Below, piece by piece: positions 43,648 to 57,953 of a DNA stretch of 64,000 nt. Location of the stretch: the NCBI GenBank assembly GCA_002794775.1, contig NBAY01000002.1:682001-746000 (forward strand). Reading direction: 5' to 3'. The notes under the pieces were generated by a model. It saw only the letters and a program-made list of their open reading frames with translations. It was not told the origin of the DNA and searched no databases. Positions within the stretch are counted from its first letter, which is position 1. The number at the start of each line of letters is the position of its first letter. Both the position numbers and the translations under genes were made by a program. The stretch comes from Porodaedalea pini (lineage: Eukaryota > Basidiomycota > Agaricomycetes > Hymenochaetales > Hymenochaetaceae).

Positions 43648-45395
43648 TCAATGAGACCCTGATGATGAAGTTGTTAAAGAAGTTGAAGGCATGGTTTCTT
43701 CCCACTGTCCAGTCCGAAGGGATGACATGACGGTCCCGACCCCAGCTTCAGTGTCGACAGTGCTTTGGGGACCTGCGTCGAACCGTATGCTTTCCAACTT
43801 GTCCACTTGGTCAGGTCCCGGCTCAGATATCGCACTACGAAGGGTGAGAAGCAAGCGCCCTGTGAGGACAGCGTGGGTGACTCGTTCAATGCTGTTTAGC
43901 AGTGAGTCACGCATGATATAGTAGGGCAAACAGAGCACTGACCTCGCAAGCATCGTTGATAAATCTCGCTATGTTGGACCAACAGAAGAAGAAGCAAAGC
44001 ATTCAGGCTCAGACAATACTGATTGCGAAATTGGGAATCTGGTGATGCACGTACAGAAAGTCTCGAAATTACAATCACGTTCGCGACGGATAACGCTAGA
44101 GGAAATCTTAAAGTCAATGTATAGACTAGGTGTTGATCTATACTCACTGAAGATATAGACGTAGAAAATTGCGCCTGTACTGGCATATCAACACATCGGC
44201 TAAGGAATATAGTGATGAGAACGTACCATTTCTGAACACCGCCAGATATAGAGCCGAACTTCCGAGTTCTTTATCTGCATACCAATTGAGCGAAATGAGT
44301 AAAGACACCGCAGTCCAAATCCTTGATAGGCGTACACATCTGTATACCCTTGAGCACCATGAGGGCTATGATACCTTGAGAATGCGAAGATATATTAGTT
44401 TCTAGCTCCAGCATGAGGAATGTACGAGCGTTTACCTGCTTCGTAGATCATTAGCAAAATCCAGACACCGACAATTAGAGTGTTCCCTGAGGTAACGAGA
44501 CAGCCGGAAAGGCCAGCAGGCAAGGGCGAGACTGGAATAAGCAATCAGTAATGATCCGGCATGATTTCTCGGCGAGCGAAGTAGGATTGACGCTCACATC
44601 CTATGGACTTCATGAAGAACACCATGATAAAGATGTCGGGAATCAAATTAGCAACGCTCCATATGACGAGCGCGATGGCGATTGATCGTTTTCGCTCCCA
44701 TATTGCCCACGTTCGAACCACTAGAATGACTGGGAAATGCAACGCTGTCAGAAAAATTGGAGACAAGAATGTATGAGTCTACATCGACATGCTTACGTTC
44801 TGCGGTTATGATGCCTATGTTGATGAGCCCTAATTCCTGTGATGGTTAGTTTCGTCCAAGAGCCGTTTTAGAAACTGCAATGACTCACAGCCAGCGCTTT
44901 TGTATGCAAGCGAACACGCTCCAGGTGTCATATTTGTCCCAAAGTGATCTGCAGCGAGACATCCATGAATATGCGCCTAGCTATCATCAGCGGGTATGAC
45001 GAGACTTACGCGAAGCGGTGATAGATAAATCTATGAATGGGAGGTATCGGGTCATGAGGAACAGCACTTTTGGAAGTGACCATGGTGAGGGCCATATCAA
45101 TGTGCGCTCGTCCTCAAATGTGAGCGTATAGTCATAGACCTGAGCACGCCGTATCAGTCTGCATTCTAGTCATCTCGAGGTCAGACGCACCAATATGGCG
45201 AAACTTCCGGCTTGAAGGTGGGAGCGTCAGTAGTATTCAGTGCAGCTCGTCATCCAAGATACATACTATCGACATACTGTCATCGCAAACGTAAGATAGA
45301 ACAAATATAATGGAGCTGAGAAGACGTACACCAGAAACCCGAAGACCTTGTAGAGCAGTTATCAACTCGAGGGTTTCCTTGGCGAAACTGGCCAT
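43648..45395 (-). CDS. DUF6533-type seven-helix membrane protein, second copy
   Basis: The start at 45395 (MASFAKETLELITALQGLRV; exon 1 is 45332..45395) leads through introns to AGSFAILVYDYTLTFEDERT and LIWPSPWSLPKVLFLMTRYL, the DUF6533 signature. Further segments are GTNMTPGACSLAYKSAG, LGLINIGIITAE, LILVVRTWAIWERKRS, ALVIWSVANLIPDIFIMVFF and LPAGLSGCLVTSGNTLIVGV. The last exon (ending 43648) reads RVTHAVLTGRLLLTLRSAIS and a short polar tail. Many exons are short and two phase junctions (near 44840 and 45210) were not resolved, so recent decay cannot be excluded. Function unknown; same family as the gene at 27.7 kb. Confidence 0.65.
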
Positions 45396-46106
45396 AGAGG
45401 TGCTGGAAGAGTCGCGTTGAGGATGTAAGAGTTTCAGTCCAGGTGTGTTCCTTATCGTCTGCAAAAGCCGCAGAGCAGAAGCCTTTTAAATGAATTGAAG
45501 ATTCACCAGTGCTCATCACTACTCTGATTCCCTTAAGCTTGTTGGTTTTTTCCCCGATGGCCATAGGAATAATGAACTTCGTGCAAAGATTGACGCCCGA
45601 AGTTATGCATAGAAAGCGAATAAAAACAAGCTTCGCGCAGGCCCGGCGGTGCAGTCTCACTTCGCCGAATCAAATAGAAGGCGATCACTTTCCGCTGTAG
45701 ATTCATTTGCATAGACCTGCTTGACTATTCAAGGCATCGAACGTAGAAGAAGGATAGATTCAATTGGTTGCGTTCCGCTTATAGACGCAGTCTCCCACAC
45801 AAGCATCGCATCTCCTTCGCGTTCCGAGTCGCCAACAGCCTCAGGAATACCGATGCCGAGATGTTCATGAGCCCATGTCGCAGGTTTGACTGCAGAACTT
45901 CGTGATCTAAACAACACTTCGCCCTGACGTGATCGTCTTCGATGAGCTCGCAGTTCCTCAAGGAATTCTTGTTGCTACTGACCCGAAGGTATTCTATAGC
46001 GCCGATGCGTGTGCATCTCGCTTCAAAATCTCATTGCAATTCAGTTCCGGTAAAGCACTGATGGTTTAAGGTTAACGCTGCGCGCGGGCAAGGCGGGCCC
46101 GAAGAA
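45396..46106. other. Intergenic, no gene seen
   Basis: About 700 bp, the promoter side of the DUF6533 gene and 3' flank of the permease. Short open frames only. Confidence 0.4.
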
Positions 46107-48274
46107 CTACATCTACAAAACTTCAGTCAGCCACTTTCACAGCCAAGACGGAGTAAAAGAGCACCGCGTACCAACCAAGCCCAAAACCTTCCTAAGAAGG
46201 TTCTCGGAGGCGGTTCGTCATATGACGCATCTTCAGCTTCCTTCTGCCCGGTTATGAAGTCCATCTCTTGCGGTGCTACTGGCGGTACCCTGAGGTACAC
46301 TCGTGCACCGACATAAAAGATCGGATAGAGGACCAGTGGCAGATAGTTTGTTACGAAAGTGGCTGTATTAAAGTTGTCTTTCAAGAATACACCGAAGCCG
46401 GAGAACTTGGATACAAAGAGATCAGCCTTGCGTCGGCTACCAGCAAATAAGCAGACTCACAAAGCATATTGTTGGACATGCAATGGCAGCATACCAGGCC
46501 GCGTACGGGTTCAGCTTGCTCATGTATGGTAGCTTCGACCGATCTATACCTTGCGCAGCTAGACCTTTGTGGAACCGTATGTACGTCACGACAATGCTAA
46601 ACCAATTCATCAGCCCCGCGATGGCGCACATGTTCACGAACCACTGGAAGACATTTCCCGCATTCGACGACACCGACATATACGCCAGGAGAGCGAACGC
46701 CCCGCTGAAGACAATCGCCACAAGAGGGAGACCTCGCCGCGTTGTGTACCGGAAGATCTTCGGCGCGTTTCGTGCAAGAGCAAGGCCGTAGATCGCGCGC
46801 GAAGCGGTGTACAGATCAGATGAGCTCGCAGACCATGCGGAAGTAAGGATAGCAGCATTGATGACCGAAGGTAGCCCCCTTATCCCAGCAGTCTTGATGG
46901 CGATGACGAACGGCGAGCGAGCAGCGGTAGATGTCGTTAACCGAAGCGACGCATTGTTGGAGGGAACCAATAGACCGATGATGAATGTTCCACCGATGTA
47001 GAATAAGAGCAATCGGATGTACACACGCGAGATCGCCCTTGGAATGTTCCTGCGTGGATTCTTTGCTTCTCCAGCGGCAATCTACAGAAGAGCAGAAGTA
47101 GCACAATAGTATTAGTAAGGCGTCTATGCCTGCACAAATGAATGAAGGGACGCACAGCGACGATCTCAGTCCCGATGTATGCAAACGCTGACTGCGACAT
47201 GACCGCCCACCATCCCAAGAAACGTCCCTTCGCGCCTCCAATGTCATCATACTGGGCAAACGCACCGACGTCGCGCCAGTACCTGAAACCAATGCGGTCA
47301 TGATTTGGCCCGCCTCCAAGATCGAGTACAATGCCCAATATCTAAGTTAAACGATATTTATGAGCGATGTGGTACATAGTAAGCAGGACACTGGGGAGAC
47401 GTACTATAAGTCCGACTATAGTTATCACCTTTATTGATGCAAAAACGAATTCGCATTCGCCATAAGCGCCTAATAGGGCGCAAGACGGGATCATTACGAA
47501 GATTGATCAGTGGTAGCATACGCCACTCACCGACACCGAGCATATTGATTATCACCACAACGACTAAACTCATCGTTATCCAAACAGCCGGACTCACTTC
47601 CTCGGGCTACGGATCCACTGGGTAAGGAAACTTGCGAGCAATTTGGACTAGAAAGAGACGCACCGACTTCCAAAATTGCATCAGAACCGCAAAAGCACTC
47701 AGTTCAGCGGGGAGCCCGATTGTCCAGTTGTACCAGTAGAACCAGCCTAAGGTGAAGGAAAGTGCAGGATTAACAAACCGCTCAGCGAGCTTGATGTGCC
47801 CTCCTGGAATGGGCAGAAGTGTGACCATTTCACCAAGGGATATCTCCACTACTAAGTCAGCAAAGACAAGCAAATTAGGTCCAATAAGGCACACCATGAC
47901 GCTATAGCATATCGAGCCTACGACAGCATAGCCCAATAAGAGCCCGAGCGGACCCCCATTTGCAAGACTAGTAGCGGTCCCAAGGAACAAACCAGTTCCG
48001 ATGACACCTTCATGTAAAGGGCTTAGAAATGATTTCTGTGTTTATAGTTCCAAAAGACACACCGCCAATACTACAAACGCATTAGTGCCGAACGTTACAA
48101 GTGCTTCTAAGACTAAACAACCAACCTGATCATAGCAACATGCCTATTTTTCAACTGCCTTTTGAGGTCATTCGTTTCTACTAAGTCTTCATGCAGCTCG
48201 CTGCTAGATGCCGCCCTTTTCCCATGCTGGTGTGGTTGTAGTTCAATGTCTTTCTCCTCTTGTAATGTGGTCAT
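46107..48274 (-). CDS. Amino-acid permease (APC superfamily, yeast AAP type)
   Basis: Start at 48274: MTTLQEEKDIELQPHQHGKR, then LKRQLKNRHVAMIR-SIGGVIGTGLFLGTAT, the family's first-helix motif, in which S-I-G is encoded by an 8-nt exon (48063..48070) between exon 1 (48126..48274) and the exon starting at 48007. Other signatures: LPIPGGHIKLAERFVNPALS, GWFYWYNWTI, GAYGECEFVFASIKVITIVG, AYIGTEIVA, GEAKNPRRNIPRAI, SAWSASSSDLYTASRAIYGL, and a C-terminus with PPRTFLGRFWAWL. About twelve helices are expected. The end is either 46127 or, after a last small intron, a MET-stop exon at 46107..46112. Confidence 0.88.
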
Positions 48275-49054
48275 GTTTTGCGTTGAGGTTTAGCGGTCCA
48301 AATCTTTCGGGGGTTGTGGGAGTGGGAAGAGCGGAGCCGAGAGCACATGGAGAGATCTTGAATATATATTCAGCAGGCCCCGTTCGGCACGGGACTAGAC
48401 GTACTCATAGTTCGTAAAAACAATCCGCCGCCACCCGGAACTCCACGGCTGGAAAACTCGCAATTTTATCTTCAAATGAGAAATGGTAAGTTTGGATTAT
48501 TATAAAGTGTCTTCATTCAATCTGACTTACAGAATTGATCCTCTGATGCTCAAACACTAGTATTGCCGCTGGGACCATTCGTTGCAGAATGACGTCGACG
48601 TTGAGCGCGTCGCAGAAGATTTTGGGCGAGTCTGACAACCAATCTGCCATCTTCATGCAAAAGCCGATCAACAAGCCTTTCTGCAGACTTGCGCCATCGA
48701 TGGCGCCAGATCGCTGACAAAGCTTATACAAAATTTTTTATCCATGGTGCACGCAATTGTTGACCAGCCACGCAGCTCAAATAAAGATGTAAATCATTGA
48801 CTTTGGACTTCAGATGTGCTGAAAATGGGATTAAAAATGAAGCGATAGCGATTGATCTGTGTGTAAAACAGTCGTGTGAGCTGAGCCGCATCGTGAAGAG
48901 GCAGTTTACAACATACCAATTACAACCACGAGCATTACTCTTCATTTTACATGTCAATAATGATACACAAAAAGATTCTGTCGAAAACATATGGATACAT
49001 CGTTGTATGACAAAGTCTAGCAGACGTGCATTAACTCTTCGGAGCGTTGTGGAA
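48275..49054. other. Intergenic, no certain gene
   Basis: The permease promoter and 3' flank of prefoldin 1. A minus-strand frame at 48513-48731 is open but has no recognised product. Confidence 0.4.
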
Positions 49055-49629
49055 CTAGATAGAGATGTTAACACGCCACTGCTTTGACAGAACGATGACA
49101 GAGACGTACGATATCTCGGAGCTGTGCTTGCGCTTCATTGAACGTCTTTTCCAGGTATTTAGCCTGTCGCGACGCGATAAGAGCCAGTCCTTCAGAACAC
49201 TTGTGTCTAAACATTTACCTTTTTATTCAGGTTGCTGATATCGTCGGTAAGTTCCTTTTCTTGCGATCTCAACTCCTTGTCCATAGAGGGCCGAGGCGTA
49301 AGCATGAACCTAGCATAAGATTGCAGCTCAGCAAGTTGTAGCTTGGGCCGGGTCTAATAAGCGTATTGGGGCATACATCTTCCCGACACCCTTGTATAGA
49401 TTGACGTCCTTGTCTAACGAGTTTATTTCGTTGATGGTGAGCTGCAGGATTCTACGTTCGCGCTCTTTCGATGCTGCTGAAGCCTTCGTTGCTGACAAGG
49501 ACCGTTGCGAGTTGATCGCGGTTTGTTGTATTTGTTGCAATATCTACAGGAACAACAGTCAGTAAAAAGACAAGGCATGGTTTTAAAAGATCGCACTCTA
49601 TGCAGAGTTTCATCGGAGAGGGATGACAT
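49055..49629 (-). CDS. PFD1: Prefoldin subunit 1 (beta-type)
   Basis: Exons (minus) 49597..49629, 49377..49543, 49219..49309, 49110..49163 and 49055..49078 give 122 residues, the usual length of this subunit. N-terminal coiled coil MSSLSDETLHRILQQIQQTA, a beta-hairpin region LYKGVGKMFMLTPRPSM and a C-terminal coiled coil ELTDDISNLNKKAKYLEK fit the beta class. Prefoldin is a hexameric chaperone that hands nascent actin and tubulin to the CCT chaperonin. The last exon is short (WRVNISI-stop). Divergent from SNU114, 244 bp between the ATGs. Confidence 0.9.
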
Positions 49630-49873
49630 GATGGAGTACGACGGAGCGTGCTACTAGTAAGTGATAAGACACGACTTACGTGCGCGTTATTTGCGCGTGT
49701 TGATTCGAAAAGCCTTCGAAATTTCGCGTCGTCTCAGCCTTTCCAGCTTGCTCTGTCTCGGCTCATAACTGCTTGCATCGAGCCACTTTTCCCTGAGCCT
49801 GTGAAGTATCATCGACAGTGCTCTTTTTGCCCTGCTCCTTTATATTCTACTTGTTGTTTGTGTTTCTTTAAAG

Positions 49874-52800
49874 ATGGCTTCGTTGGAAGACTACGATGAG
49901 TTCGGCAACTACATAGGCGCAGATCTCGAGTCGGATGACGATGAAGACATCCAGCAGGAGACCTTTGCATCCACCTCGCACGACAGGGAAGAGTCGCGTG
50001 CACCGCTGGAAGGTTTCGATGATGAGCAACCTCAGGGAGCAGACAGCATGGCGCTTATGGAGGTAGATGGTGAGGCTGAAACGTCGGCCATGCATATTTG
50101 GTCGTTAATGACCTTATTTAGAGCCAGTGCATAACGCGGTCATTCTACATGAGGACAAGCAGTATTATCCGAGCGCACAGGATGTTTATGGAGCAGATGT
50201 GGAGACGCTCGTGCAGGAGGAGGACGCTCAACCACTTACCGAACCCATCATCGCTCCAGTGAAGGTGCGAAAATGGGTTATCGAGGAGAAAGATTTGCCG
50301 GAGACACGCTTCGACAAAGGGTGAATATTATGTACCTTTTTATGCTGTGCTAAGATTGACCGTCTTATGCAGGTTCCTGCTGAACATGATGTCTTTCCCT
50401 GAGATGATTCGCAACGTTGCTGTTGTAGGCCACCTGCACCATGGCAAAACGGCGCTCATGGACATGCTCGTCTTTGAGACGCACAAGCTGGTGTGGGATT
50501 CAGACAAAGCCGTGCGTTCAGTCTGCTTCAGTATGCTAATTCCGTCCTCAAGTCAACTTGCAGGTTCGATATACGGACACGCACACGCTTTCCCGCGAGC
50601 GAGAGATCTCGATAAAATCCTCTCCGATGTCGCTCGTTTTAGGAACTACGGACGGCAAGTCGCACCTGATACACTTCATCGACACGCCAGGACACGTGAA
50701 CTTTGTGGACGAGGTTGCTTCTGCGGTTCGATTGGCAGACGGTATCTTATTGGTTGTTGACGTGGTCGAGGGGGTGAGCGTGAAACATATTTGCTTAGCT
50801 TCCCTAAACCTAAAGATATCTGACAGGTAATGGTCAATACTGAAGCCATCATCAAGCATGCGATCCAGGAAAACGTCAAGATTACGCTTGTAGTCAACAA
50901 AATCGACCGGCTCATCCTTGAGCTACGCATTAAACCCGCTGACGCCTTCTACAAGATCAAACATACTATCGAGGAGGTCAACACTATGATTAGGTTTGCA
51001 ACTTTAGTGTAATATTGATTTTAGTCTGAGATGCTTCTTGCAGCGCAATCAACCCGGATCCTGAGCTCCGTGTTAGTCCGGAAAGAGGCAATGTTGCTTT
51101 CGCAAGCACTGACATGGCTTGGTGTTTCACACTCCGATCGTTTGCGCAAATGTATGCGGACACTTACGGTAAGCTTTAATAAAAATTGATGAAGTTACGT
51201 TGCGTCTCATTTGCGTCTGTGTTCTAGGCTCATTCGATGTTTCCGGCTTTGCCGATCGACTTTGGGGTGACATCTATTTCGACAGCGAGAACCGAAAGTT
51301 CACTCGCAAGCAGGCGGACCCGGAGCAGAACCGTACTTTTGTACATTTCATCCTTGAACCCCTCTATAAACTTTACAGCCAGGTCGTGAGCGAAGAGACG
51401 GAACAACTGCGCGAGACCCTTGAAATGCTTGGGATCAAGCTGAAGCCCATCATGTACAAAATGGACGTTCGGCCGCTTCTGAAAGCCGTGCTCGATCAAT
51501 TTTTCGGTCCGTGTACTGGTCTTGTAGACTTGATTGTCGAGCACATCCCATCGCCAGTGCAAAACGCTGAGAATAAGATCCAGCGCACGTATGGCGGACC
51601 ACTATCTTCGGATATCGCGCATGCGATGCAAAAGTGCGATCCGACGGGACCCGCGATGGTGCACATCACGAAGCTATACCATACGACAGACGCACAAAGC
51701 TTTAGAGCTTTTGGGCGTGTCATGAGTGGCACTGTGCACAGGGGTATGGAGGTGAAGGTCCTTGGCGAGGGCTATTCCCCTGAAGACGAGGAGGATATGA
51801 TGAAAGCCGTTGTCGACGACGTATGGATTGCGGAGTCGCGGTAGGCTCTTTCTGTTTCTTGAAAACCCTGTCCTCAGCGTCCTCTCACCACCTTGTCAGA
51901 TACAACATTCCTGCAGATGAGGTACCCGCAGGCAACCTAGTTCTTCTGGGCGGAGTTGACGCGTCTATCACAAAATCGGCCACAATTGCAGCAATAGACA
52001 TTGACGAGGACCTCCACATCTTTCGACCAGTAAAGCACATGACTCAGTCGGTGCTCAAAATCGCTGTTGAGCCGATTCAACCCTCGGAACTCCCGAAAAT
52101 GCTTTCTGGCCTGCGTAGCGTCAACAAATCTTACCCACTTGTTTCGACAAAGGTCGAGGAGAGCGGTGAGCACGTTATTGTAGGCACGGGTGAACTGTAC
52201 TTGGACTGTGTCATGCACGACCTTCGCCGCCTATTCTCGGAAATCGAGATTAAGGTCTCCGACCCTGTGACGCGGTTCTGCGAGACGGTGCTTGAAACGA
52301 GTGCGCTAAAGTGCTACGCTGATACGCCTAACAAAAAGTGGGATTTTCAGTGAAGAACAAATTGTTTATCGTCTAACCGAAGCTTGTAGAAACAAAATTA
52401 CAATGATCGCGGAACCTCTGGAGCGTGGCGTGGCTGAAGATCTCGAGACAGGGCGCGTTACCATGCGTATGTCCCCGAAAGAGCGAGGATCATTCTTCCA
52501 GGAGAAATACCAGTGGGATTTATTGGCGTCTCGATCAATATGGGCCTTTGGTCCTGATGAGAATGGTCCAAATATCTTGTTGGATGACACTTTACCTTCT
52601 CAGGTGGGAAGAGCCGCTTTTGAACGCAATTTTCTTATAATTGAAGTCTCTTAACATTCTTCATAACAGGTTGATAAGAAGTTACTTGGGACTGTGAAGG
52701 AGCATATCAAGCAAGGTTTTCAGTGGGGAGCCAGGGAGGGACCCCTTTGCGATGAACGTGAGCTCTCATGAATTTCATTGTCTTTAAATGCTTATTGAGC

Positions 52801-53552
52801 CTTGGAAATAGCATTGCGTGGCGTTAAGTTCAGGATTCTGGACGCAAGTTTGGCTCAGGAGCCTATATATAGGGGAGGAGGTCAAATTGTGCCTACAGCG
52901 CGTCGTGTCTGCTACTCGTCTTTCCTTATGGTGAGACATATTTTATTCGATGGACTTCAGTTAATGTTTCTTGTCTCAGGCTACCCCTCGGTTAATGGAG
53001 CCTATCTACTATGTAGAGGTACAGGCTCCTGCAGACTGTATATCAGCAGTGTACACTGTACTCGCACGGCGACGCGGGCATGTCACACAGGACATTCCGA
53101 AGGCAGGCTCGCCACTGTACACAGTGAAAGCTCTCATTCCTGTCATTGACGCGAACGGCTTCGAAACCGACTTGCGAACGGCCACGCAAGGCCAAGCGTT
53201 CTGTCTACAAGTCTTCGATCACTGGTCAATAGTTCCCGGTACGTGCTCTGTGGACGGCGGCGTTTACTTATTTCGTGTGACTGACGAAAACTTTCTTCAA
53301 GGGGATCCCACGGACACGAGCATTAAACTCCGGCCGCTCGAACCAGCTAGCGGCCAGGCTCTTGCGCGGGATCTTGTACTCAAGACACGTCGTCGAAAAG
53401 GTCTGGGTGACCAAATTTCCGTGTCGAAATACTTGGACGACGAGTTCGTTGTGAGTACTCCTTGCTCCGAGTCTGGTATCATACGTTTACATCTAACTTC
53501 TGCGCTTTAGCTCGCTCTTTCGGCATCCGGACATGCTGATCTTCTTGGGTAG
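49874..53552 (+). CDS. SNU114: U5 snRNP GTPase Snu114 (EFTUD2 homologue)
   Basis: Exons 49874..50069, 50122..50320, 50373..50511, 50564..50773, 50827..50993, 51044..51168, 51228..51840, 51900..52337, 52390..52603, 52670..52757, 52812..52930, 52980..53238, 53302..53450 and 53511..53552 give 985 residues. The acidic N-terminus ([20 protein letters not shown]) is typical of Snu114 and distinguishes it from elongation factor 2. GTPase motifs: [10 protein letters not shown] (P-loop), [21 protein letters not shown]2-like domains II-V follow ([35 protein letters not shown]-like [11 protein letters not shown]). Snu114 regulates Brr2 and spliceosome activation and release. All phases close. Confidence 0.97.
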
Positions 53553-53673
53553 CTACCTATCTACTTTGTATAATTTGTAGAGTAAATTTCCAGCATGTAA
53601 TATGCTTGCATTACGTTGTGCTGGCGGAAGTGAAAGAAAATGGGTTGTTTCCACGGACTTCTATGGGAGAGGT

Positions 53674-53704
53674 CCACGTGAGCCGACTAGGAAATGCCAC
53701 GTCA
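53674..53704. promoter_or_regulatory. UPR-like elements upstream of calnexin
   Basis: Two facing CACGT cores lie 124-154 bp before the calnexin ATG: CCACGTGA at 53674-53681 and GCCACGTCA at 53696-53704, whose complement TGACGTGGC matches the unfolded-protein-response element recognised by XBP1/Hac1-type bZIP factors. Calnexin genes are classical UPR targets. Confidence 0.5.
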
Positions 53705-53827
53705 GACCTCTCGCGTCTCGCGCGTATTTGAAGCTGGACAGCAAACACCGTTCCGTCAGCAGCTTATACACTTTCCTTCATCACCTCTGGTTGTTGTCGC
53801 TCGTCTTGGTTCTACGTTCAACTCACA

Positions 53828-55821
53828 ATGCGAAGAGTAGCGCTCTCAGCGTTCTTTGCGCTCGCCGCCAGCAGTGTATGCGTCGCAGAGGATGCTGCGA
53901 CCGAGAAGCCCACTGTCGAGTTCACGGTATGTTTGTGAGACGTCGCATTTTGGTAAACTGCTCAACGGGGAGTGATCTACTCGTAGTCCACTAGCCTGAA
54001 GGCTCCCTTCCTCGAGCAGTTCACGGACGATTGGACTGAGCGCTGGACTGTGTCAGAGGCGACCAAGAAGACTCCTGTGGGCACGGAGACCTTCAGCTAC
54101 GTTGGCAAGTGGGAAGTCGAGGAGCCCTCAAAGCCTGTCATCGACGGTGATAAGGGTCTCGTGGCAAAGTCCAAGGCTGCTCACCATGCCATCAGCGCGC
54201 CCTTCGTCACACCCATCGAGCTTGGTGAGAAGCCGCTCGTTGTTCAGTACGAGGTCAAGTACCAAGACGGTGGCAACTGTGGCGGCGGCTACGTTAAGCT
54301 GCTAGAAGATGGTTTCCAGACGAGTGGGAAAGAATTCGACGATAAGACGCCATGGACCATCATGTTTGGCCCTGACCTGACGTGCCCGGGCACCAAGGTC
54401 GGTTTGCTCTCGAACCCCGATTAATAGCGTTGACTGAGCTAATGCGGACTCTTTATGTAGGTTCACTTTATTTTCCGTCACAAGAACCCCATCACTGGCG
54501 AGTTCGAGGAGAAGCACCTGAAGACCCCTCCCAAGCCGAAGATCGAGAAGTCGACCAACCTATACACGCTCATTGTGAAGTACGTATTTGATCACTACTT
54601 TGTATACTTTGTTTCTTACCGTGCATTGTAGCCCCGACAACACCTATGACGTTCTTGTCAACGGCGAGTCTCTCAACTCCGGTAGCCTTCTTGAGGATTT
54701 CAACCCGCCCGTCAACCCCGAGAAGGAGATTGACGACAAGGATGATAAGAAGCCGGAAGACTGGATCGATGAGAAGAAGGTCAAGGACCCGAATGCCAAG
54801 AAGCCTGACGACTGGGATGAGGACGCACCGTACGAGATTGAAGACGAGGAAGCCGAGAAGCCTGAGGGTTGGTTGGATGACGAGCCGGAGACTATCCCTG
54901 ACCCTGGTATGCCGATTTTTCGCTGCGGAATGGAATGCAGACTTATTGTTATTCTATAACAGATGCCGAGAAGCCCGAGGAGTGGGATGATGAGGAGGAC
55001 GGTGACTGGATCGCTCCTACTATCCGCAACCCGAAGTGCGAGGAGGCACCTGGCTGCGGAACTTGGAAGCGGTAAGTTATTCTCATCCGACTGTCGTTCA
55101 CAATGCTCATGCATCGCGCAGCCCGTACAAGCCGAACCCCGCCTACAAGGGCAAGTGGTACGCGCCTCTGATTGACAACCCGGCATACATCGGCGAGTGG
55201 GCCCCGCGCAAGATCCCGAACCCCGACTTCTTCGAGGACCTGACCCCGGTCAAGAGCCTCGTCAACATCGGCGGCATCGGCATCGAGCTCTGGACGATGA
55301 CGCCGAACATTCTCTTTGACAACATCTACATTGGCCACTCGGCGGACGACGCCAAGGCGTTCGCCGCGGAGACCTTCGACGTCAAGCACCCGCTCGAGGA
55401 GGCTGCCACTAAGAAGGCGAAGAAGGTTGACGATGAGGACGAGGAGCCTATCAGCTTCAAGGAGGATCCGATGGCGTTCATTCGCCAGGCGATCTTCACG
55501 TTCCTCGACGACGCGAAGGAGGACCCTGTTGCGGCATTCAAAGCTCACCCGAAGACTGGTGGCTCGCTTGTCATCTCTGCTCTCACCTTCGTCGGCATGA
55601 TCCTGTCTATCGGCGGGCTCATTGGTGGTCAACAGAAGCCCATCACCAAGGTACGTTAACAAAGTAACTTATCCAGACTCGCTGTACTTATCCATTCTCA
55701 GACTGCCAAGAAGACTGACGCGCCCTCGGCTGACAAGAAAGTCGCAGAGTCAGCACCCGCCGCTCCCGCAGGTGGAAAGAAGGAGGACGAATCCGCTGCA
55801 AAGAAGCGTGTCGGAAAGTAG
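53828..55821 (+). CDS. CNE1: Calnexin
   Basis: Exons 53828..53926, 53987..54397, 54461..54579, 54632..54906, 54963..55071, 55122..55650 and 55702..55821 give 553 residues. A signal peptide ([20 protein letters not shown]) precedes the lectin domain ([34 protein letters not shown]). The P-domain has its repeats: [20 protein letters not shown] and [16 protein letters not shown] (type 1), then [20 protein letters not shown] and [15 protein letters not shown] (type 2). A single membrane helix ([19 protein letters not shown]) and a lysine-rich cytosolic tail follow. It binds monoglucosylated N-glycans in the ER and retains immature glycoproteins. Confidence 0.97.
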
Positions 55822-56376
55822 AGGCTTTATATACCATTACTAGTACAACGCGTACAATGCGTGCATTTCTTATGCTTACCCTTTACCCCTGGATTCCCCG
55901 CTCACTGCGCCCTGTGTGTGATGTGGAAGGCGGTTCGCTGCTCCTCCTCCTCTTCCGCTTTGGTAGTCCACTCAAAATGACAGAATCTCTCTTAATAGTC
56001 TGTTTTCTTTCTATGTATGGCAATCGAGCGCGATTCTCTTGCAGAGTGCGACTGACTGTTCACGTGATTGGATACTTGACGCGTCGCGACGCGTCAAGCG
56101 AAAATTAAGGTTCGACATGGAATTCTTGACAACAGAGTAAAGGAACGGAGACTACAGGGTATAAAGAAGTACAAGGTTCGTGTTTGGAGCAAGGAATGAG
56201 TGAAAGTGTCTCAGAAGAGTTTTTGCGATGCGGGCGGAATGGTCATTATTATTACGAAGGAGGGGACGTGGCAAGGATTGTAGCAGCAACTGGCAAATAA
56301 AAGGCGAAGGAAGGACGGAAAATGAAAACGAGAAACGAAAGCCGAGAAACGAGAAGCGAAGAAAGGGGGGAGTCTC
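55822..56376. other. Convergent intergenic region with a perfect 24-bp palindrome
   Basis: No gene. At 56075-56098 there is a perfect inverted repeat with no spacer, containing ACGCGT twice, outer arms CTTGACGCGTCG. Confidence 0.5.

Positions 56377-57953
<1,577 letters not shown>

Noticed and set aside
46127..46384. Alternative annotation of the permease end at 46127
   Set aside because: Kept only as an alternative; the in-phase donor after AWL and the acceptor before ATG-TAG at 46112 look equally good.
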